A stretch of DNA of 64,000 nucleotides from UBA1479 sp048263775 (GCA_048263775.1 JBLXDU010000004.1:248001-312000), one strand, 5' to 3'. Shown: positions 25,602 through 35,079, counted from the first letter of the stretch. Notes: generated by a model from the sequence alone, not told the origin. Made by a program: numbers and translations.

Positions 25602-26258
25602 ATGACCGGTGGACGGCAAACCCACGCGGAAGACGACATGGCCCCGGCGTCCGATGAGGACGGCGGGCCTGTCCGCCGGTGTGCCGTCACCGGGGAAAAA
25701 AAGCCTGTCTCGGAACTCATCCGTTTCGTCGTCGGCCCCGACGACTGCATCGTTCCGGACCTGGCCGGCAACCTGCCCGGGCGGGGAATATGGTTGAGTG
25801 CCCGCCGCGATGTGGTAAATACAGCCAGCGAAAAGAACCATTTCGCCAAGGCGGCCAAGCGCAAGGTCACTGTTCCGCCCCGGTTGGCGGACGATATCGA
25901 GGCGCAGATGGTCCGCCGCTGCATGGATGCGCTGGGTTTGGCGCGCCGGGCGGGCCGGGTTGTCGCCGGGTTTGAAAAGACCGACGCCTGGCTGAGGACA
26001 GCCAAACGCGGTCTGTTGGTTGCGGCCCGGGACGGCAGCGAGGACGGAAAGTCCAAGCTGCGGGCCCTGGCGCCGGGACTGACGCAATTCACGGTCCTGG
26101 ACGCAGCCGAATTGGGCCGCGCGCTGGGCCGGGACCATGTGGTCCACGCGGCGGTTGCATCCGGTGGCTTGGCGGATCGCCTGGTCTTCGAACAAAACCG
26201 GCTTTTGGGGTTTCGCGAGGGCGCCCCGGCCGGAAAGACTTCTCCCTCGCAGGAATAG
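25602..26258 (+). CDS. YlxR-L7Ae fusion RNA-binding protein
   Basis: 218-residue protein joining two RNA-binding modules usually split into neighbouring genes (ylxR and ylxQ) in Firmicutes. The YlxR part has RRCAVTGEKKPVSELIRFV (about residues 26-44) and GRGIWLSARRD (about 62-72); the L7Ae-like part has LGLARRAGRVVAGFEKT (about 111-127) and AKRGLLVAARDGS (about 133-145). The ATG at 25602 starts the protein; an upstream in-frame extension overlaps nusA in another frame and is rejected. It lies between nusA and infB as in other alphaproteobacteria, implying a translation or RNA-processing role that is not well defined. Confidence 0.88.
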   Translation: MTGGRQTHAEDDMAPASDEDGGPVRRCAVTGEKKPVSELIRFVVGPDDCIVPDLAGNLPGRGIWLSARRDVVNTASEKNHFAKAAKRKVTVPPRLADDIEAQMVRRCMDALGLARRAGRVVAGFEKTDAWLRTAKRGLLVAARDGSEDGKSKLRALAPGLTQFTVLDAAELGRALGRDHVVHAAVASGGLADRLVFEQNRLLGFREGAPAGKTSPSQE

Positions 26259-26318
26259 GCCGGGTTCATTGGGGCCCGAAAATCCGGGGCTCCGGACTGT
26301 GCCGATCGGAAGGTATTG

Positions 26319-28844
26319 ATGGCTGAGACGACTGAAAAAGACAAGGCGGACAAGGGCGGCAGCGGCAAGCTGGGCCTGGGCGGCGGCGGCGGAAAGCTGA
26401 CGCTGAACAAGACCGTGGAAAAGCGCCAGACGCGCCAGAACTTCTCCCACGGGCGGTCCAAGATGGTCACCGTCGAGGTCAAGAAGAGCCGCACCATCGC
26501 GACGGCCAAGGACGACGCGCGCCCGGCGGGCGCCGGCGACGCCCAGCACGATGACGACGGCGACGCGTCGGTCCGCGACCTTACGGATCAGGAACTCCAG
26601 GCCCGTCAGAAGGCCCTGGAAACAGCACAGCAGACCAAGGACGAGGCCCCCGAAGCCGCGCCGGCCCGTCCGCTCGGCCCGACGCCGGCCCTTCGCGCCG
26701 AACCGGAACCGGAACCGGAGCCGGTCGAAGAGCCCGCGGCCGAACCCGCCAAGTCCGCCGCCCCGGCACCGGCCCCCGCGCCGGCTGATGTGGCGCCGGC
26801 ACCGGGTCCCGGCGAGGATGGGCGGCCCGCCCGCCCGCGCCCGGCGGCCCCCCGCCAAGAGGACGACGACGACGGCCCCCGCAGCAAGAGCCGCGGCAAG
26901 AAGGGCCCGGCCGAAGTCCGCCGCGCCGCACCCACGCGGGGCTACAACGAACGCCGCCGCGGCAAGCTGACGATCTCCGACGCGCTTGAGGGCGAGGAAG
27001 AGCGCCAGCGTTCCATCGCCTCGGTCCGGCGCGCCCGCGAACGTGAAAAACAAAAGCAGCGTGAGCTGCTGCAGGAAGGTGCCAAGGTCGTGCGTGAAGT
27101 CGTTGTTCCCGAAGCCATTACCGTTCAGGAACTGGCCAACCGCATGGCCGAACGAGGTGCCGACGTGGTCAAGGCGCTCATGAAGATGGGCGTCATGGCG
27201 ACCATCACCCAGACGATCGACGCCGATACGGCGGAACTGGTGGTCGAGGAATTCGGTCACCGCATCCGCCGCGTCTCCGAGTCCGACGTGGAACAGGGTC
27301 TGCGCCGCGACCAGGACGATCCCAAGGATCTGACGTCCCGCGCCCCGGTGGTCACCGTCATGGGCCATGTCGATCATGGCAAGACCTCGTTGCTCGACGC
27401 GCTGCGCGCGACCGATGTGGCCGGCGGCGAAGCCGGCGGCATCACACAGCATATCGGCGCCTATCAGGTGACGACCCCGTCGGGGGCGAAAATCTCGTTC
27501 ATCGACACCCCGGGTCACGCTGCCTTCACCGAAATGCGTGCGCGCGGTGCGCAGGTCACGGATATCGTGGTGCTTTGCGTTGCCGCCGATGACGGTGTCA
27601 TGCCGCAGACTATCGAGGCCATCCACCACGCGAAGGCCGCCGGCGTGCCGATCATCGTCGCCATCAACAAGATCGATGTGGCCGGTGCGGACCCCAGCCG
27701 GGTGCGCACGGAACTGCTGCAGCATAACGTTCAGGTCGAGGAAATGGGCGGCGACGTGTTGTCCATCGAGGTCTCGGCCCTGAAGAAGACCAACCTGGAC
27801 AAGCTGGAAGAGGCGATCGTCCTGCAGGCCGAACTGCTCGACCTCAAGGCCAACCCGAACCATGCCGCCGAAGGCGTGATCGTCGAGGCCCGCATGGAAC
27901 AGGGCAAGGGCTCGGTCGCCACGGTGCTGATCCAGCGCGGCACGCTGCATGTCGGTGAAATCTTCATCGCCGGCTCCGAATGGGGCCGGGTGCGCGCCAT
28001 GTCCAATGCCCACGGCGAACAGCTCGACGAAGCCGGACCTTCCGTGCCGGTCGAAATCCTGGGTCTCAACGGCACGCCGCAGGCGGGCGACGATTTCGTC
28101 GTCGTCGATTCCGAATCCCGCGCCCGCGAGGTCACGGAATTCCGTCAGCGCCAGGAACGCAACAAGCAGGCGGCGGCCGGTGGCCGTGGCACCCTCGAAC
28201 AGATGTTCGAGAAAATTCAGGAAGGCGAAGCCCAGACCGTGCCGCTGGTCATCAAGGCGGACGTGCACGGTTCGGCCGAGGCCATCGTGGGTGCCCTGGA
28301 GAAGCTTTCGACCGACGAAGTTCGGGTGCAGGTCCTGCATTCGGGCGTCGGCGGCATCAACGAAAGCGACGTGACGCTGGCCCGTGCTTCCAACGCGGTG
28401 ATCGTCGGCTTCAATGTGCGCGCCAACCCGCAGGCCCGTGATCTGGCCAAACGCGACGGGCTGGATATCCGCTACTATTCGGTGATCTACAACCTGACCG
28501 ACGACATCAAGGCCCTGCTGTCGGGCCTGCTGGCGCCGACCATCCGCGAAAACTTCCTGGGCTACGCCGAAGTGCGCGAAGTCTTCAACGTGTCCAAGGT
28601 CGGCAAGGTCGCCGGCTGCATGATCACCGAAGGCACCGTCAAGCGCGGCGCCAAGGTGCGCCTGCTGCGCGACGACACGGTGATCCACGAGGGCGACCTG
28701 AGCCAGCTGAAGCGGTTCAAGGACGACGCCAAGGAGGTCCAGTCGGGGACGGAATGCGGCATGGCGCTGGCCAATTACCAGGATATCCAGGTCGGCGACG
28801 TCATCGAATGCTTCGAAACCGAGGAAGTGGCCCGGGAACTCTAG
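26319..28844 (+). CDS. infB: translation initiation factor IF-2
   Basis: GTPase that brings initiator tRNA to the 30S subunit. The 841-residue protein has an N-terminal basic motif VEKRQTRQNFSHGRSK, a long Ala/Pro/Glu-rich linker (about 80-220), an IF2-N domain, the G domain with GHVDHGKTSLLDALR (about 348), DTPGHAAF and NKIDVAG, then domains II-IV. The ATG at 26319 is preferred over the overlapping TTG at 26316 because GGAAGG is 5 bases upstream of it. It follows the YlxR fusion gene after 60 bases. Confidence 0.97.
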   Translation: MAETTEKDKADKGGSGKLGLGGGGGKLTLNKTVEKRQTRQNFSHGRSKMVTVEVKKSRTIATAKDDARPAGAGDAQHDDDGDASVRDLTDQELQARQKALETAQQTKDEAPEAAPARPLGPTPALRAEPEPEPEPVEEPAAEPAKSAAPAPAPAPADVAPAPGPGEDGRPARPRPAAPRQEDDDDGPRSKSRGKKGPAEVRRAAPTRGYNERRRGKLTISDALEGEEERQRSIASVRRAREREKQKQRELLQEGAKVVREVVVPEAITVQELANRMAERGADVVKALMKMGVMATITQTIDADTAELVVEEFGHRIRRVSESDVEQGLRRDQDDPKDLTSRAPVVTVMGHVDHGKTSLLDALRATDVAGGEAGGITQHIGAYQVTTPSGAKISFIDTPGHAAFTEMRARGAQVTDIVVLCVAADDGVMPQTIEAIHHAKAAGVPIIVAINKIDVAGADPSRVRTELLQHNVQVEEMGGDVLSIEVSALKKTNLDKLEEAIVLQAELLDLKANPNHAAEGVIVEARMEQGKGSVATVLIQRGTLHVGEIFIAGSEWGRVRAMSNAHGEQLDEAGPSVPVEILGLNGTPQAGDDFVVVDSESRAREVTEFRQRQERNKQAAAGGRGTLEQMFEKIQEGEAQTVPLVIKADVHGSAEAIVGALEKLSTDEVRVQVLHSGVGGINESDVTLARASNAVIVGFNVRANPQARDLAKRDGLDIRYYSVIYNLTDDIKALLSGLLAPTIRENFLGYAEVREVFNVSKVGKVAGCMITEGTVKRGAKVRLLRDDTVIHEGDLSQLKRFKDDAKEVQSGTECGMALANYQDIQVGDVIECFETEEVAREL

Positions 28845-28928
28845 GGTTCCGGGCGCACGACCGCCGATCCGCCCGGACCCGGGCGGGGCCAGCGGGCCCC
28901 GCCGGCCGGCCAATGGTAGCGCATCGCC

Positions 28929-29372
28929 ATGTCAGAAAAATCCCGTAAACGGCAGGCCGGGGCCAAGCCGCCCTCGCAGCGCCAGCTTCGCGTCGGCGAG
29001 GAACTGCGCCATGTTCTGGTGCGTATCCTGGAACGCCGCGATTTCCGCGACCCGCTTTTGGCCCAGGCCAATCTCACGGTGACCGGCGTCGACGCCAGCC
29101 CGGACCTGCGCCGGGCCACGGTGTTCGTGGTGCCGCTGGGCGGCAGCGTGATGAGCGACATCGACACGGATGCGGTCCTCAAGGCGCTCAACCACGCCAC
29201 GCCCTATATCCGCCGTCAGGTCGCCCGCGAGGTCAGCCTCAAGTTTCTGCCACAGTTCTCCTTCCGCCTGGATCACAGCTTTGAACATGCGGGGCGCATC
29301 GGTGCCATTCTGCATGATCCCCGCGTGCGCCGCGACCTGGAAGCCCCGGGCGACCCGGCGGACGACGAGTAG
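28929..29372 (+). CDS. rbfA: ribosome-binding factor A
   Basis: Late 30S assembly factor that binds the 16S rRNA helix 1/28 region. The 147-residue product has RVGEELRHVLVRIL (about residues 22-35), the KH-like core with VDASPDLRRATVFVVPLGG (about 53-71) and FRLDHSFEHAGRIGAIL near the end (about 114-130). The ATG at 28929 fits the family. It lies 84 bases after infB and 12 before truB, in the standard infB-rbfA-truB-rpsO order. Confidence 0.96.
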   Translation: MSEKSRKRQAGAKPPSQRQLRVGEELRHVLVRILERRDFRDPLLAQANLTVTGVDASPDLRRATVFVVPLGGSVMSDIDTDAVLKALNHATPYIRRQVAREVSLKFLPQFSFRLDHSFEHAGRIGAILHDPRVRRDLEAPGDPADDE

Positions 29373-29384
29373 GCCCGGCGCAGG

Positions 29385-30326
29385 ATGGGCCGCCGCCGCA
29401 AGGGTCTCGCCATTCACGGCTGGATCAATCTCGACAAACCGTTGGGCGTGACCTCGACCCAGGCCGTGGGCCGGGTCAAGCGCCTGTTCAATGCGGCCAA
29501 GGTCGGCCATGGCGGGACTCTCGATCCGCTGGCCACGGGCATTCTGCCGATCGCGCTGGGTGAGGCGACCAAGACCGTGGCCTATGCCATGGACGGGGAA
29601 AAGGAATACGTCTTCACAATCCGTTTCGGAATCGAGACGGAGACCGGAGACGGCGAGGGCGCCGTGTCGGCGGAAAGCGATGAGCGGCCTTCGGATGCCG
29701 AGATCACGGCCGCCCTGCCGGCCTTCATCGGCGAGATCGACCAGGTGCCGCCGCGCTATTCGGCGATCAAGGTGGATGGCGCCAGGGCCTATGATCTGGC
29801 CCGCGGCGGCGAGGATTTCGAGATGAAATCGCGCCGTGTGACGGTCCTCGGCCTGACCCTCGACAGCCGCCCCGATGCCGACCATGCGGTGATCCGCTGC
29901 CGCTCGGGCAAGGGGGTTTATGTGCGCTCCCTGGCCCGCGATCTGGCGCGGGCTCTCGGCACCGTCGGGCATGTTTCCGTGCTGCGCCGGACGGCGGTCG
30001 GACCGTTCACGGAGAAGGGGTCGATTTCGCTAGATAATCTGGAGGCTCTGGGGCATAGTGCGCGCGATTCCGGGCACCTCCTGCCCGTCGAGACCGCGCT
30101 GGACGACATCCCGGCGCTGGCCCTGACGGAAGCCGAGGCCCGGCGGCTGGCCCAAGGACAGGCCATTGCGGCCCTTCCCGTCGCCAGCCGTTCGCCGTTC
30201 AAGAACATCCGCCAAGGCGACATGGTTTCGGCCATGCTCAACGATCGGCTGGTGGCTCTGGCGGAGATCAAGGGCGGTGAAATCCGTCCTGTGCGGGTTC
30301 TGAACCTGGATGGTTCCGAAACCTGA
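29385..30326 (+). CDS. truB: tRNA pseudouridine(55) synthase TruB
   Basis: Makes pseudouridine 55 in the T-loop of tRNAs. The 313-residue product has the catalytic motif GHGGTLDPLATGILPIALG (residues about 42-60) with the nucleophilic Asp in TLDPLA, YSAIKVDGARAYDLAR (about 125-140) and GVYVRSLARDL (about 178-188). The C-terminal part (about 245-310) is the PUA-like extension. The ATG at 29385 is 12 bases after the rbfA stop, so translation may be coupled. Confidence 0.97.
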   Translation: MGRRRKGLAIHGWINLDKPLGVTSTQAVGRVKRLFNAAKVGHGGTLDPLATGILPIALGEATKTVAYAMDGEKEYVFTIRFGIETETGDGEGAVSAESDERPSDAEITAALPAFIGEIDQVPPRYSAIKVDGARAYDLARGGEDFEMKSRRVTVLGLTLDSRPDADHAVIRCRSGKGVYVRSLARDLARALGTVGHVSVLRRTAVGPFTEKGSISLDNLEALGHSARDSGHLLPVETALDDIPALALTEAEARRLAQGQAIAALPVASRSPFKNIRQGDMVSAMLNDRLVALAEIKGGEIRPVRVLNLDGSET

Positions 30327-30356
30327 TCTTCAACAATCAAGAACAGGAGTATGACG

Positions 30357-30626
30357 ATGTCGATTACCGCTGAGCGGAAGCAGGAACTTATTGGTGAGTT
30401 CCAATCGGGCAACGGCGACACCGGATCGCCCGAAGTTCAGGTCGCCATTCTGACCGAACGGATCGCCAATCTCACCGAACACATGAAAACCCACAAGAAG
30501 GATTTCCATTCCCGGCGTGGTCTTCTCATGATGGTCGGTCAGCGCCGGCGCCTGTTGGACTATCTGAAAAAGAAGAACGACGGCCGCTACGACGCGCTGG
30601 TCAAGCGCCTGGGTATTCGGCGCTAA
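30357..30626 (+). CDS. rpsO: 30S ribosomal protein S15
   Basis: Primary binder of the 16S rRNA central domain. From the ATG at 30357 the protein has the standard 89 residues: SITAERKQELIGEFQ start, GDTGSPEVQVAILTERI (about 20-36) and HSRRGLLMMVGQRRRLLDYLKK (split: HSRRGLLMMVGQRRR, LLDYLKK). The ATG at 30351 has its ribosome site AGGAG only 1 base away, while 30357 has it 7 bases away, so 30357 is preferred. It is followed by a hairpin, a long leader and pnp, the common rpsO-pnp pair. Confidence 0.97.
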   Translation: MSITAERKQELIGEFQSGNGDTGSPEVQVAILTERIANLTEHMKTHKKDFHSRRGLLMMVGQRRRLLDYLKKKNDGRYDALVKRLGIRR

Positions 30627-30674
30627 TTTGCAGGAATGGGCGTGCATCCGTCATCTGACGGAATGTTCTCCGTG

Positions 30675-30702
30675 GGCGGCCAGGGTACGGATGCCGCCTT
30701 TT
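30675..30702 (+). terminator. hairpin with T-run between rpsO and pnp
   Basis: GGCGGC (30675-30680), 12-base loop, GCCGCC (30693-30698), then TTTT. It lies about 50 bases after the rpsO stop. The T-run is short, so it may be a partial terminator that lets some transcription continue into pnp, as in E. coli rpsO-pnp. Confidence 0.5.
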
Positions 30703-30703
30703 G

Positions 30704-30767
30704 CCCCGCCGTTTTCCGCGCCCCGGGCAGCAATGCCCGGGCGACGGCGACGGAAAACGCTTCGGGG
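30704..30767 (+). promoter_or_regulatory. long pnp leader hairpin, likely RNase III/PNPase autoregulation element
   Basis: Three stacked stems: CCCCG (30704-30708) with CGGGG (30763-30767), CGTTTTCCG (30710-30718) with CGGAAAACG (30751-30759), and CCCGGGCA (30722-30729) with TGCCCGGG (30734-30741). The result is a nearly continuous double-stranded stem of about 22 bp, 95 bases upstream of the pnp start. In E. coli the pnp leader forms a long stem cut by RNase III and then degraded by PNPase; this has the same position and form. Function here is inferred. Confidence 0.6.
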
Positions 30768-30862
30768 TCGGGCCGCCGGCAGGGTGCCGGAGACCCAACG
30801 GGCAGGGGTCCGCGATTGGCGCGGGCTTCCGGTCCCACGTACGTTTGTAGGAAGAGTAGAAA

Positions 30863-33049
30863 ATGATGTTTCAAGAGTTTCGTAAGGAAATTGACTGGGG
30901 TGGGCGCAAGCTGATCCTGGAGACCGGTAAGGTCGCGCGGCAAGCCGACGGCGCCGTGATTGCCACCTATGGCGACACCAAGGTGCTGTGCACCGTGGTC
31001 GCGGAAAAGACGCCCCGTCCGGGCATCGATTTTTTCCCGCTGGCCGTCCATTACGTCGAAAAGGCTTATGCCGCCGGTAAGATTCCGGGTGGCTTTTTCA
31101 AGCGTGAAGGCCGCCCCGGCGAAAAGGAAATTCTCACCTCGCGTCTGATCGACCGGCCCATCCGGCCGCTGTTCGCGCCGGGTTACAAGAACGAAGTGCA
31201 GGTCATCTGCACGGTCCTGACCCACGATCTGGAAAACGATCCGGACGTGCCGGCCATGATCGGCACCTCGGCTGCTCTCTGCATCTCGGGTGCCCCCTTC
31301 ATGGGCCCGATCTCGGGCTGCCGCGTCGGCCTGATCGACGGTGCGTTCGTGCTCAACCCGACCTGTGACCAGATGGCCGAAACCAAGCTCGACCTGTTCG
31401 TCGCCGGCACCCAGGAAGGCGTGCTGATGGTCGAATCGGAAGCCCACGAATTGTCGGAAGACGACATGCTGGGCGCCGTGATGTTCGGCCACAAGGCCAA
31501 CCAGGACGTCATCAAGGGCATCATCGAGCTGGCCTCGGCCTGCGCCAAGGACCCGGTCGATCTGCCGGCCGAACCGGAAGGCAAGAAAGCCCTGGCCGAC
31601 AAGGTCAAGGCGCTCGCCGAAGACGGCCTGCGCGACGCCTACAAGGAAACCGTTAAGCAGCTGCGTCAGGAAAAGATCTCGGCCGTGAAGGCCAAGGTCG
31701 CGGAAGACCTGGCGGCAGACGACAGCATCGACCAGGATCTGGTCGGCGCGGCCCTCGGCGGCATCCTGAAGAAACTGGAAAGCGACATCGTGCGTCGCGA
31801 CATCCTGGACACCGGCAAGCGCATCGACGGCCGTGACACCAAGACCGTGCGGCCGATCGCCGCGGAAGTCGGTGTTCTGCCCCGGACCCACGGGTCGTCC
31901 CTGTTCACCCGCGGGGAAACCCAGGCCCTGGTGGTTGCCACGCTCGGCACCGGTCAGGACGAACAGATCATCGACGATCTGGCCAACGATCACCGCCGTA
32001 CCTTCATGCTGCACTATAACTTCCCGCCGTTCTCGGTTGGTGAAGCGGGCCGTTTCGGCTTTACCGGGCGGCGTGAAATCGGCCACGGCAAGCTGGCCTG
32101 GCGGGCGCTTAACCCGCTGATGCCGTCGAAGGACGAATTCCCCTACACGATCCGTGTGGTGTCGGAAATCACCGAATCCAATGGCTCGTCCTCGATGGCC
32201 ACGGTCTGCGGCACCTCGCTGTCGCTGATGGATGCGGGCGTTCCGCTGCCGCGTCCGGTGGCGGGTATCGCCATGGGCCTGATCAAGGAAGGCGATGAAT
32301 TCGCGGTCCTGTCGGACATCCTGGGTGACGAAGATCACCTGGGCGACATGGACTTCAAGGTCGCCGGCTCGTCCGAGGGTATCACCTCCCTGCAGATGGA
32401 CATCAAGATCACCTCGATCACCGAGGAAATCATGAAGATCGCCCTGGGCCAGGCCAAGGAAGGCCGTCTGCACATCCTGGGCGAAATGTCCAAGGGCCTG
32501 ACCTCGGCCCGTGAAGGGGTCGCGGATACCGCACCCCGGATCACCCAGTTCACCATCAACAAGGATAAGATCCGCGAAGTCATCGGCCCGGGTGGCAAGA
32601 TGATCCGCGAAATCTGCGAGGTGACGGGCGCCAAGATCGACATCGAAGACGACGGCACCGTGCGTGTCGCCGCCGTTGATGCGGCCGCCGGCGAAGCCGC
32701 CATCGACTGGATCAAGTCGATCACGCAGGAACCGGAAATCGGCGCCATCTACAACGGCAAGGTCGTGAAGGTCGTCGATTTCGGCGCTTTCGTGAACTTC
32801 ATGGGCGCCAAGGACGGTCTGGTCCACATCTCGGAGCTGGCCAATGAACGGGTCGGCCAGGTCACGGACGTCGTCAACGAAGGCGACCAGGTGAAGGTCA
32901 AGTTGATCGGCATCGATGACCGCGGCAAGGTCAAGCTCTCCATGCGGGTCGTCGACCAGGAAACCGGCGCGGACATCACCGACCAGGTCGGTGAACGGTC
33001 CGGCGGCGGTGGCCGGGGCGGCAAGCCGCGCGAGACGCAGGACGCCTAA
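30863..33049 (+). CDS. pnp: polynucleotide phosphorylase
   Basis: 3'-5' phosphorolytic exoribonuclease of the RNA degradosome. The 728-residue protein has two RNase PH domains (about 10-215 and 310-540, with GGFFKREGRPGEKEILTSR and SLSLMDAGVPL), a central helical domain, a KH domain with GPGGKMIREICEVTGAKI (about 573-590) and an S1 domain (about 620-695) with VKVVDFGAFVNF. It ends in a short Gly/Arg-rich tail. The ATG at 30863 has GGAAGAG 6 bases upstream; a second ATG follows directly. It is preceded by a structured leader and followed by a terminator. Confidence 0.98.
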   Translation: MMFQEFRKEIDWGGRKLILETGKVARQADGAVIATYGDTKVLCTVVAEKTPRPGIDFFPLAVHYVEKAYAAGKIPGGFFKREGRPGEKEILTSRLIDRPIRPLFAPGYKNEVQVICTVLTHDLENDPDVPAMIGTSAALCISGAPFMGPISGCRVGLIDGAFVLNPTCDQMAETKLDLFVAGTQEGVLMVESEAHELSEDDMLGAVMFGHKANQDVIKGIIELASACAKDPVDLPAEPEGKKALADKVKALAEDGLRDAYKETVKQLRQEKISAVKAKVAEDLAADDSIDQDLVGAALGGILKKLESDIVRRDILDTGKRIDGRDTKTVRPIAAEVGVLPRTHGSSLFTRGETQALVVATLGTGQDEQIIDDLANDHRRTFMLHYNFPPFSVGEAGRFGFTGRREIGHGKLAWRALNPLMPSKDEFPYTIRVVSEITESNGSSSMATVCGTSLSLMDAGVPLPRPVAGIAMGLIKEGDEFAVLSDILGDEDHLGDMDFKVAGSSEGITSLQMDIKITSITEEIMKIALGQAKEGRLHILGEMSKGLTSAREGVADTAPRITQFTINKDKIREVIGPGGKMIREICEVTGAKIDIEDDGTVRVAAVDAAAGEAAIDWIKSITQEPEIGAIYNGKVVKVVDFGAFVNFMGAKDGLVHISELANERVGQVTDVVNEGDQVKVKLIGIDDRGKVKLSMRVVDQETGADITDQVGERSGGGGRGGKPRETQDA

Positions 33050-33082
33050 GCGGCATCCGGTCTGCATACGAAGTGCCTCAGA

Positions 33083-33111
33083 GGGCGGTACCGGAAGCGG
33101 TGCCGCCCTTT
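33083..33111 (+). terminator. intrinsic terminator after pnp
   Basis: An 11-bp stem, GGGCGGTACCG (33083-33093) with CGGTGCCGCCC (33098-33108), one T-G pair, loop GAAG, then TTT. It ends the long translation/RNA operon. Confidence 0.65.
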
Positions 33112-33297
33112 GTCATCGGCCTGTTCGCCACGGTTGCCTTGGGGCGGATTCTCTGGCTATTGTGCGGCTGAGATCAAGGTCAAGAATCCGGTTCCAAGCG
33201 GCCCGGGAAAAACAGAAACGTAAAGCCGTGTTGCCGGGGAATGCCCGCATTCAAGACGGCTTGCCCAAGGGAGGCGGGCAGGAATGGCCGCAAGCGT

Positions 33298-33810
33298 GTG
33301 AGCAAGAAAAACGCCTATTCCTATGAAGATTTGATCGCCTGCGGGAAGGGCGAATTGTTTGGTTCCGGCAACGCGCAGCTGCCGCTGCCGCCGATGCTGA
33401 TGTTCGACCGCATCACGGCGATTCATGCCGACGGCGGCGCCAACGGCAAGGGTTATGCCGAGGCGGAATTCGACATCAATCCGGACCTGTGGTTCTTCAA
33501 GTGCCATTTCCAGGGCGACCCGGTGATGCCCGGATGCCTGGGCCTCGACGCATTGTGGCAGCTGCTTGGCTTTTACCTGGGCTGGACGGGCGCACCCGGC
33601 CGCGGCCGCGCGCTGGGCGTCGGCTCGGTCAAGTTCACGGGTCAGGTTCAGCCGGATGCCAAATTGGTCCAATACCGCATTGATATCCGACGCGTCATGG
33701 CCCGCCAGATCACCCTCGGCATCGCCAACGGCGTGATGCTCGTGGACGGCAAGGTCGCCTACGAGACCGAGGATTTACGCGTAACCTTGTTTACCGACCC
33801 CGAAGGGTAG
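33298..33810 (+). CDS. fabA: beta-hydroxydecanoyl-ACP dehydratase/isomerase FabA
   Basis: Dehydrates and isomerises the C10 intermediate to make unsaturated fatty acids. The 170-residue product has the family length, with GKGELFGSGNAQLPLPPML near the start and the catalytic His and Asp in KCHFQGDPVMPGCLGLDAL (His about residue 66, Asp about 80). The start is uncertain: GTG at 33298 gives SKKNAYSYEDLIACG, matching homologues; an ATG at 33241 would add 19 unconserved residues. No strong ribosome site is visible for either. It is followed 12 bases later by fabB, the classic anaerobic unsaturated-fatty-acid pair. Confidence 0.93.
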   Translation: MSKKNAYSYEDLIACGKGELFGSGNAQLPLPPMLMFDRITAIHADGGANGKGYAEAEFDINPDLWFFKCHFQGDPVMPGCLGLDALWQLLGFYLGWTGAPGRGRALGVGSVKFTGQVQPDAKLVQYRIDIRRVMARQITLGIANGVMLVDGKVAYETEDLRVTLFTDPEG

Positions 33811-33822
33811 TAAGAGAAGCCC

Positions 33823-35043
33823 ATGAGACGTGTGGTCGTTACCGGAATGGGAATCGTGTCACCGATCGGCAGCAACGTTGCCGAGGTGACGGACAGCCTG
33901 CGCGCAGGGCGCTCGGGCATCGTGTTTTGCCCGGAGTATGCGGAGCGCGGGTTCCGCTCGCACCTGCATGGTGCTCCGACGATCGATATGGACGACAAGA
34001 TCGACCGCAAGCTGCGCCGCTTCATGGGCGACGGGGCGGCCTATGCCTATGTCGCCATGCAGGAAGCCATCGCCGACGCCGGGCTTTCCGAAGCCGACGT
34101 GTCCGACGAGCGCACGGGCCTCGTCATGGGCTCGGGCGGGCCGTCGACCTCGGCCCTGATCGATGCCGCCGACACGGCCCGCGATAAAGGCGCCAAGCGT
34201 ATCGGCCCCTATGCGGTGCCCAAGGCCATGTGCTCCACCGTGTCGGCCAACATGGCCACGGCCTACCACATGCGCGGCCTCAGCTATTCCATCTCGTCGG
34301 CCTGTTCGACCTCGGCCCATTGCATCGGCAACGGCGCGGAACTGATCCAATGGGGCAAGCAGGACGTGGTGTTCGCCGGCGGCGGCGAGGAACTGCATTG
34401 GTCCCTGACCGTGCTGTTCGATGCCATGGGGGCGCTGTCCTCGAAATTCAACGACACGCCCGAGCGCGCGTCGCGTCCCTTCGACGCCGACCGCGACGGC
34501 TTCGTGATCGCCGGCGGCGCCGGCGTGGTGGTGCTTGAGGAGCTGGAGCGCGCCCAGGCCCGGGGTGCGAAGATCTACGGCGAAGTGGTCGGCTACGGTG
34601 CCACCTCCGACGGCGTCGACATGGTCGCCCCCTCGGGTGAAGGAGCCATGCGTTGCATGCGCTTGGCGACGGCGGGCCTCGGCAATACCAAGGTCGATTA
34701 CATCAACGCGCACGGGACCTCGACCCCGGCCGGTGACATGACCGAGCTCAAGGCGATTCAAGAAGTGTTCGGCGCGCATAAGCCGAAGATTTCCTCGACC
34801 AAGTCGCTGACCGGTCATTCACAGGGGGCCACGGGCGCGCACGAGGCGATCTATTCCCTGATCATGCTGAACAACGATTTCATCGCCGCCTCCGCCAACG
34901 TGGAAAACCTCGACCCGGAAGCGGGCGATGCGGAAATCGTGACCAAGCGGATCGACGACGCGGGCCTGAACTGCGTGCTGTCCAATTCCTTCGGCTTTGG
35001 CGGGACCAACGCCACGCTGGCATTCAAGCGGCTTGAAGCTTAA
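33823..35043 (+). CDS. fabB: 3-oxoacyl-ACP synthase I, FabB
   Basis: Condensing enzyme that extends unsaturated acyl chains. The 406-residue product has the Cys-His-His catalytic set: Cys in SSACSTSAHC (about residue 164), His in NAHGTSTPAGD (about 300) and His in LTGHSQGATGAHE (about 335). The N-terminus RRVVVTGMGIVSPIG and the C-terminal SNSFGFGGTNA are typical. FabB rather than FabF is inferred from the fabA partner gene and length. It is followed by fabI 36 bases later, giving a fabA-fabB-fabI operon. Confidence 0.95.
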   Translation: MRRVVVTGMGIVSPIGSNVAEVTDSLRAGRSGIVFCPEYAERGFRSHLHGAPTIDMDDKIDRKLRRFMGDGAAYAYVAMQEAIADAGLSEADVSDERTGLVMGSGGPSTSALIDAADTARDKGAKRIGPYAVPKAMCSTVSANMATAYHMRGLSYSISSACSTSAHCIGNGAELIQWGKQDVVFAGGGEELHWSLTVLFDAMGALSSKFNDTPERASRPFDADRDGFVIAGGAGVVVLEELERAQARGAKIYGEVVGYGATSDGVDMVAPSGEGAMRCMRLATAGLGNTKVDYINAHGTSTPAGDMTELKAIQEVFGAHKPKISSTKSLTGHSQGATGAHEAIYSLIMLNNDFIAASANVENLDPEAGDAEIVTKRIDDAGLNCVLSNSFGFGGTNATLAFKRLEA

Positions 35044-35079
35044 TCGACGGGCCATCGCCGGCCCCGCAGGAGAAGACCC

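Noticed and set aside
25584..28913. 1109-codon open frame on the minus strand opposite ylxR-infB
   Set aside because: It is the antisense of infB and its neighbours; high G+C keeps stops rare on the complement. Its peptide is His/Asp/Gly-rich and low in recognisable motifs. The same applies to long minus-strand frames at 3008-4810, 5016-6887, 15266-16864 and 60905-62095.
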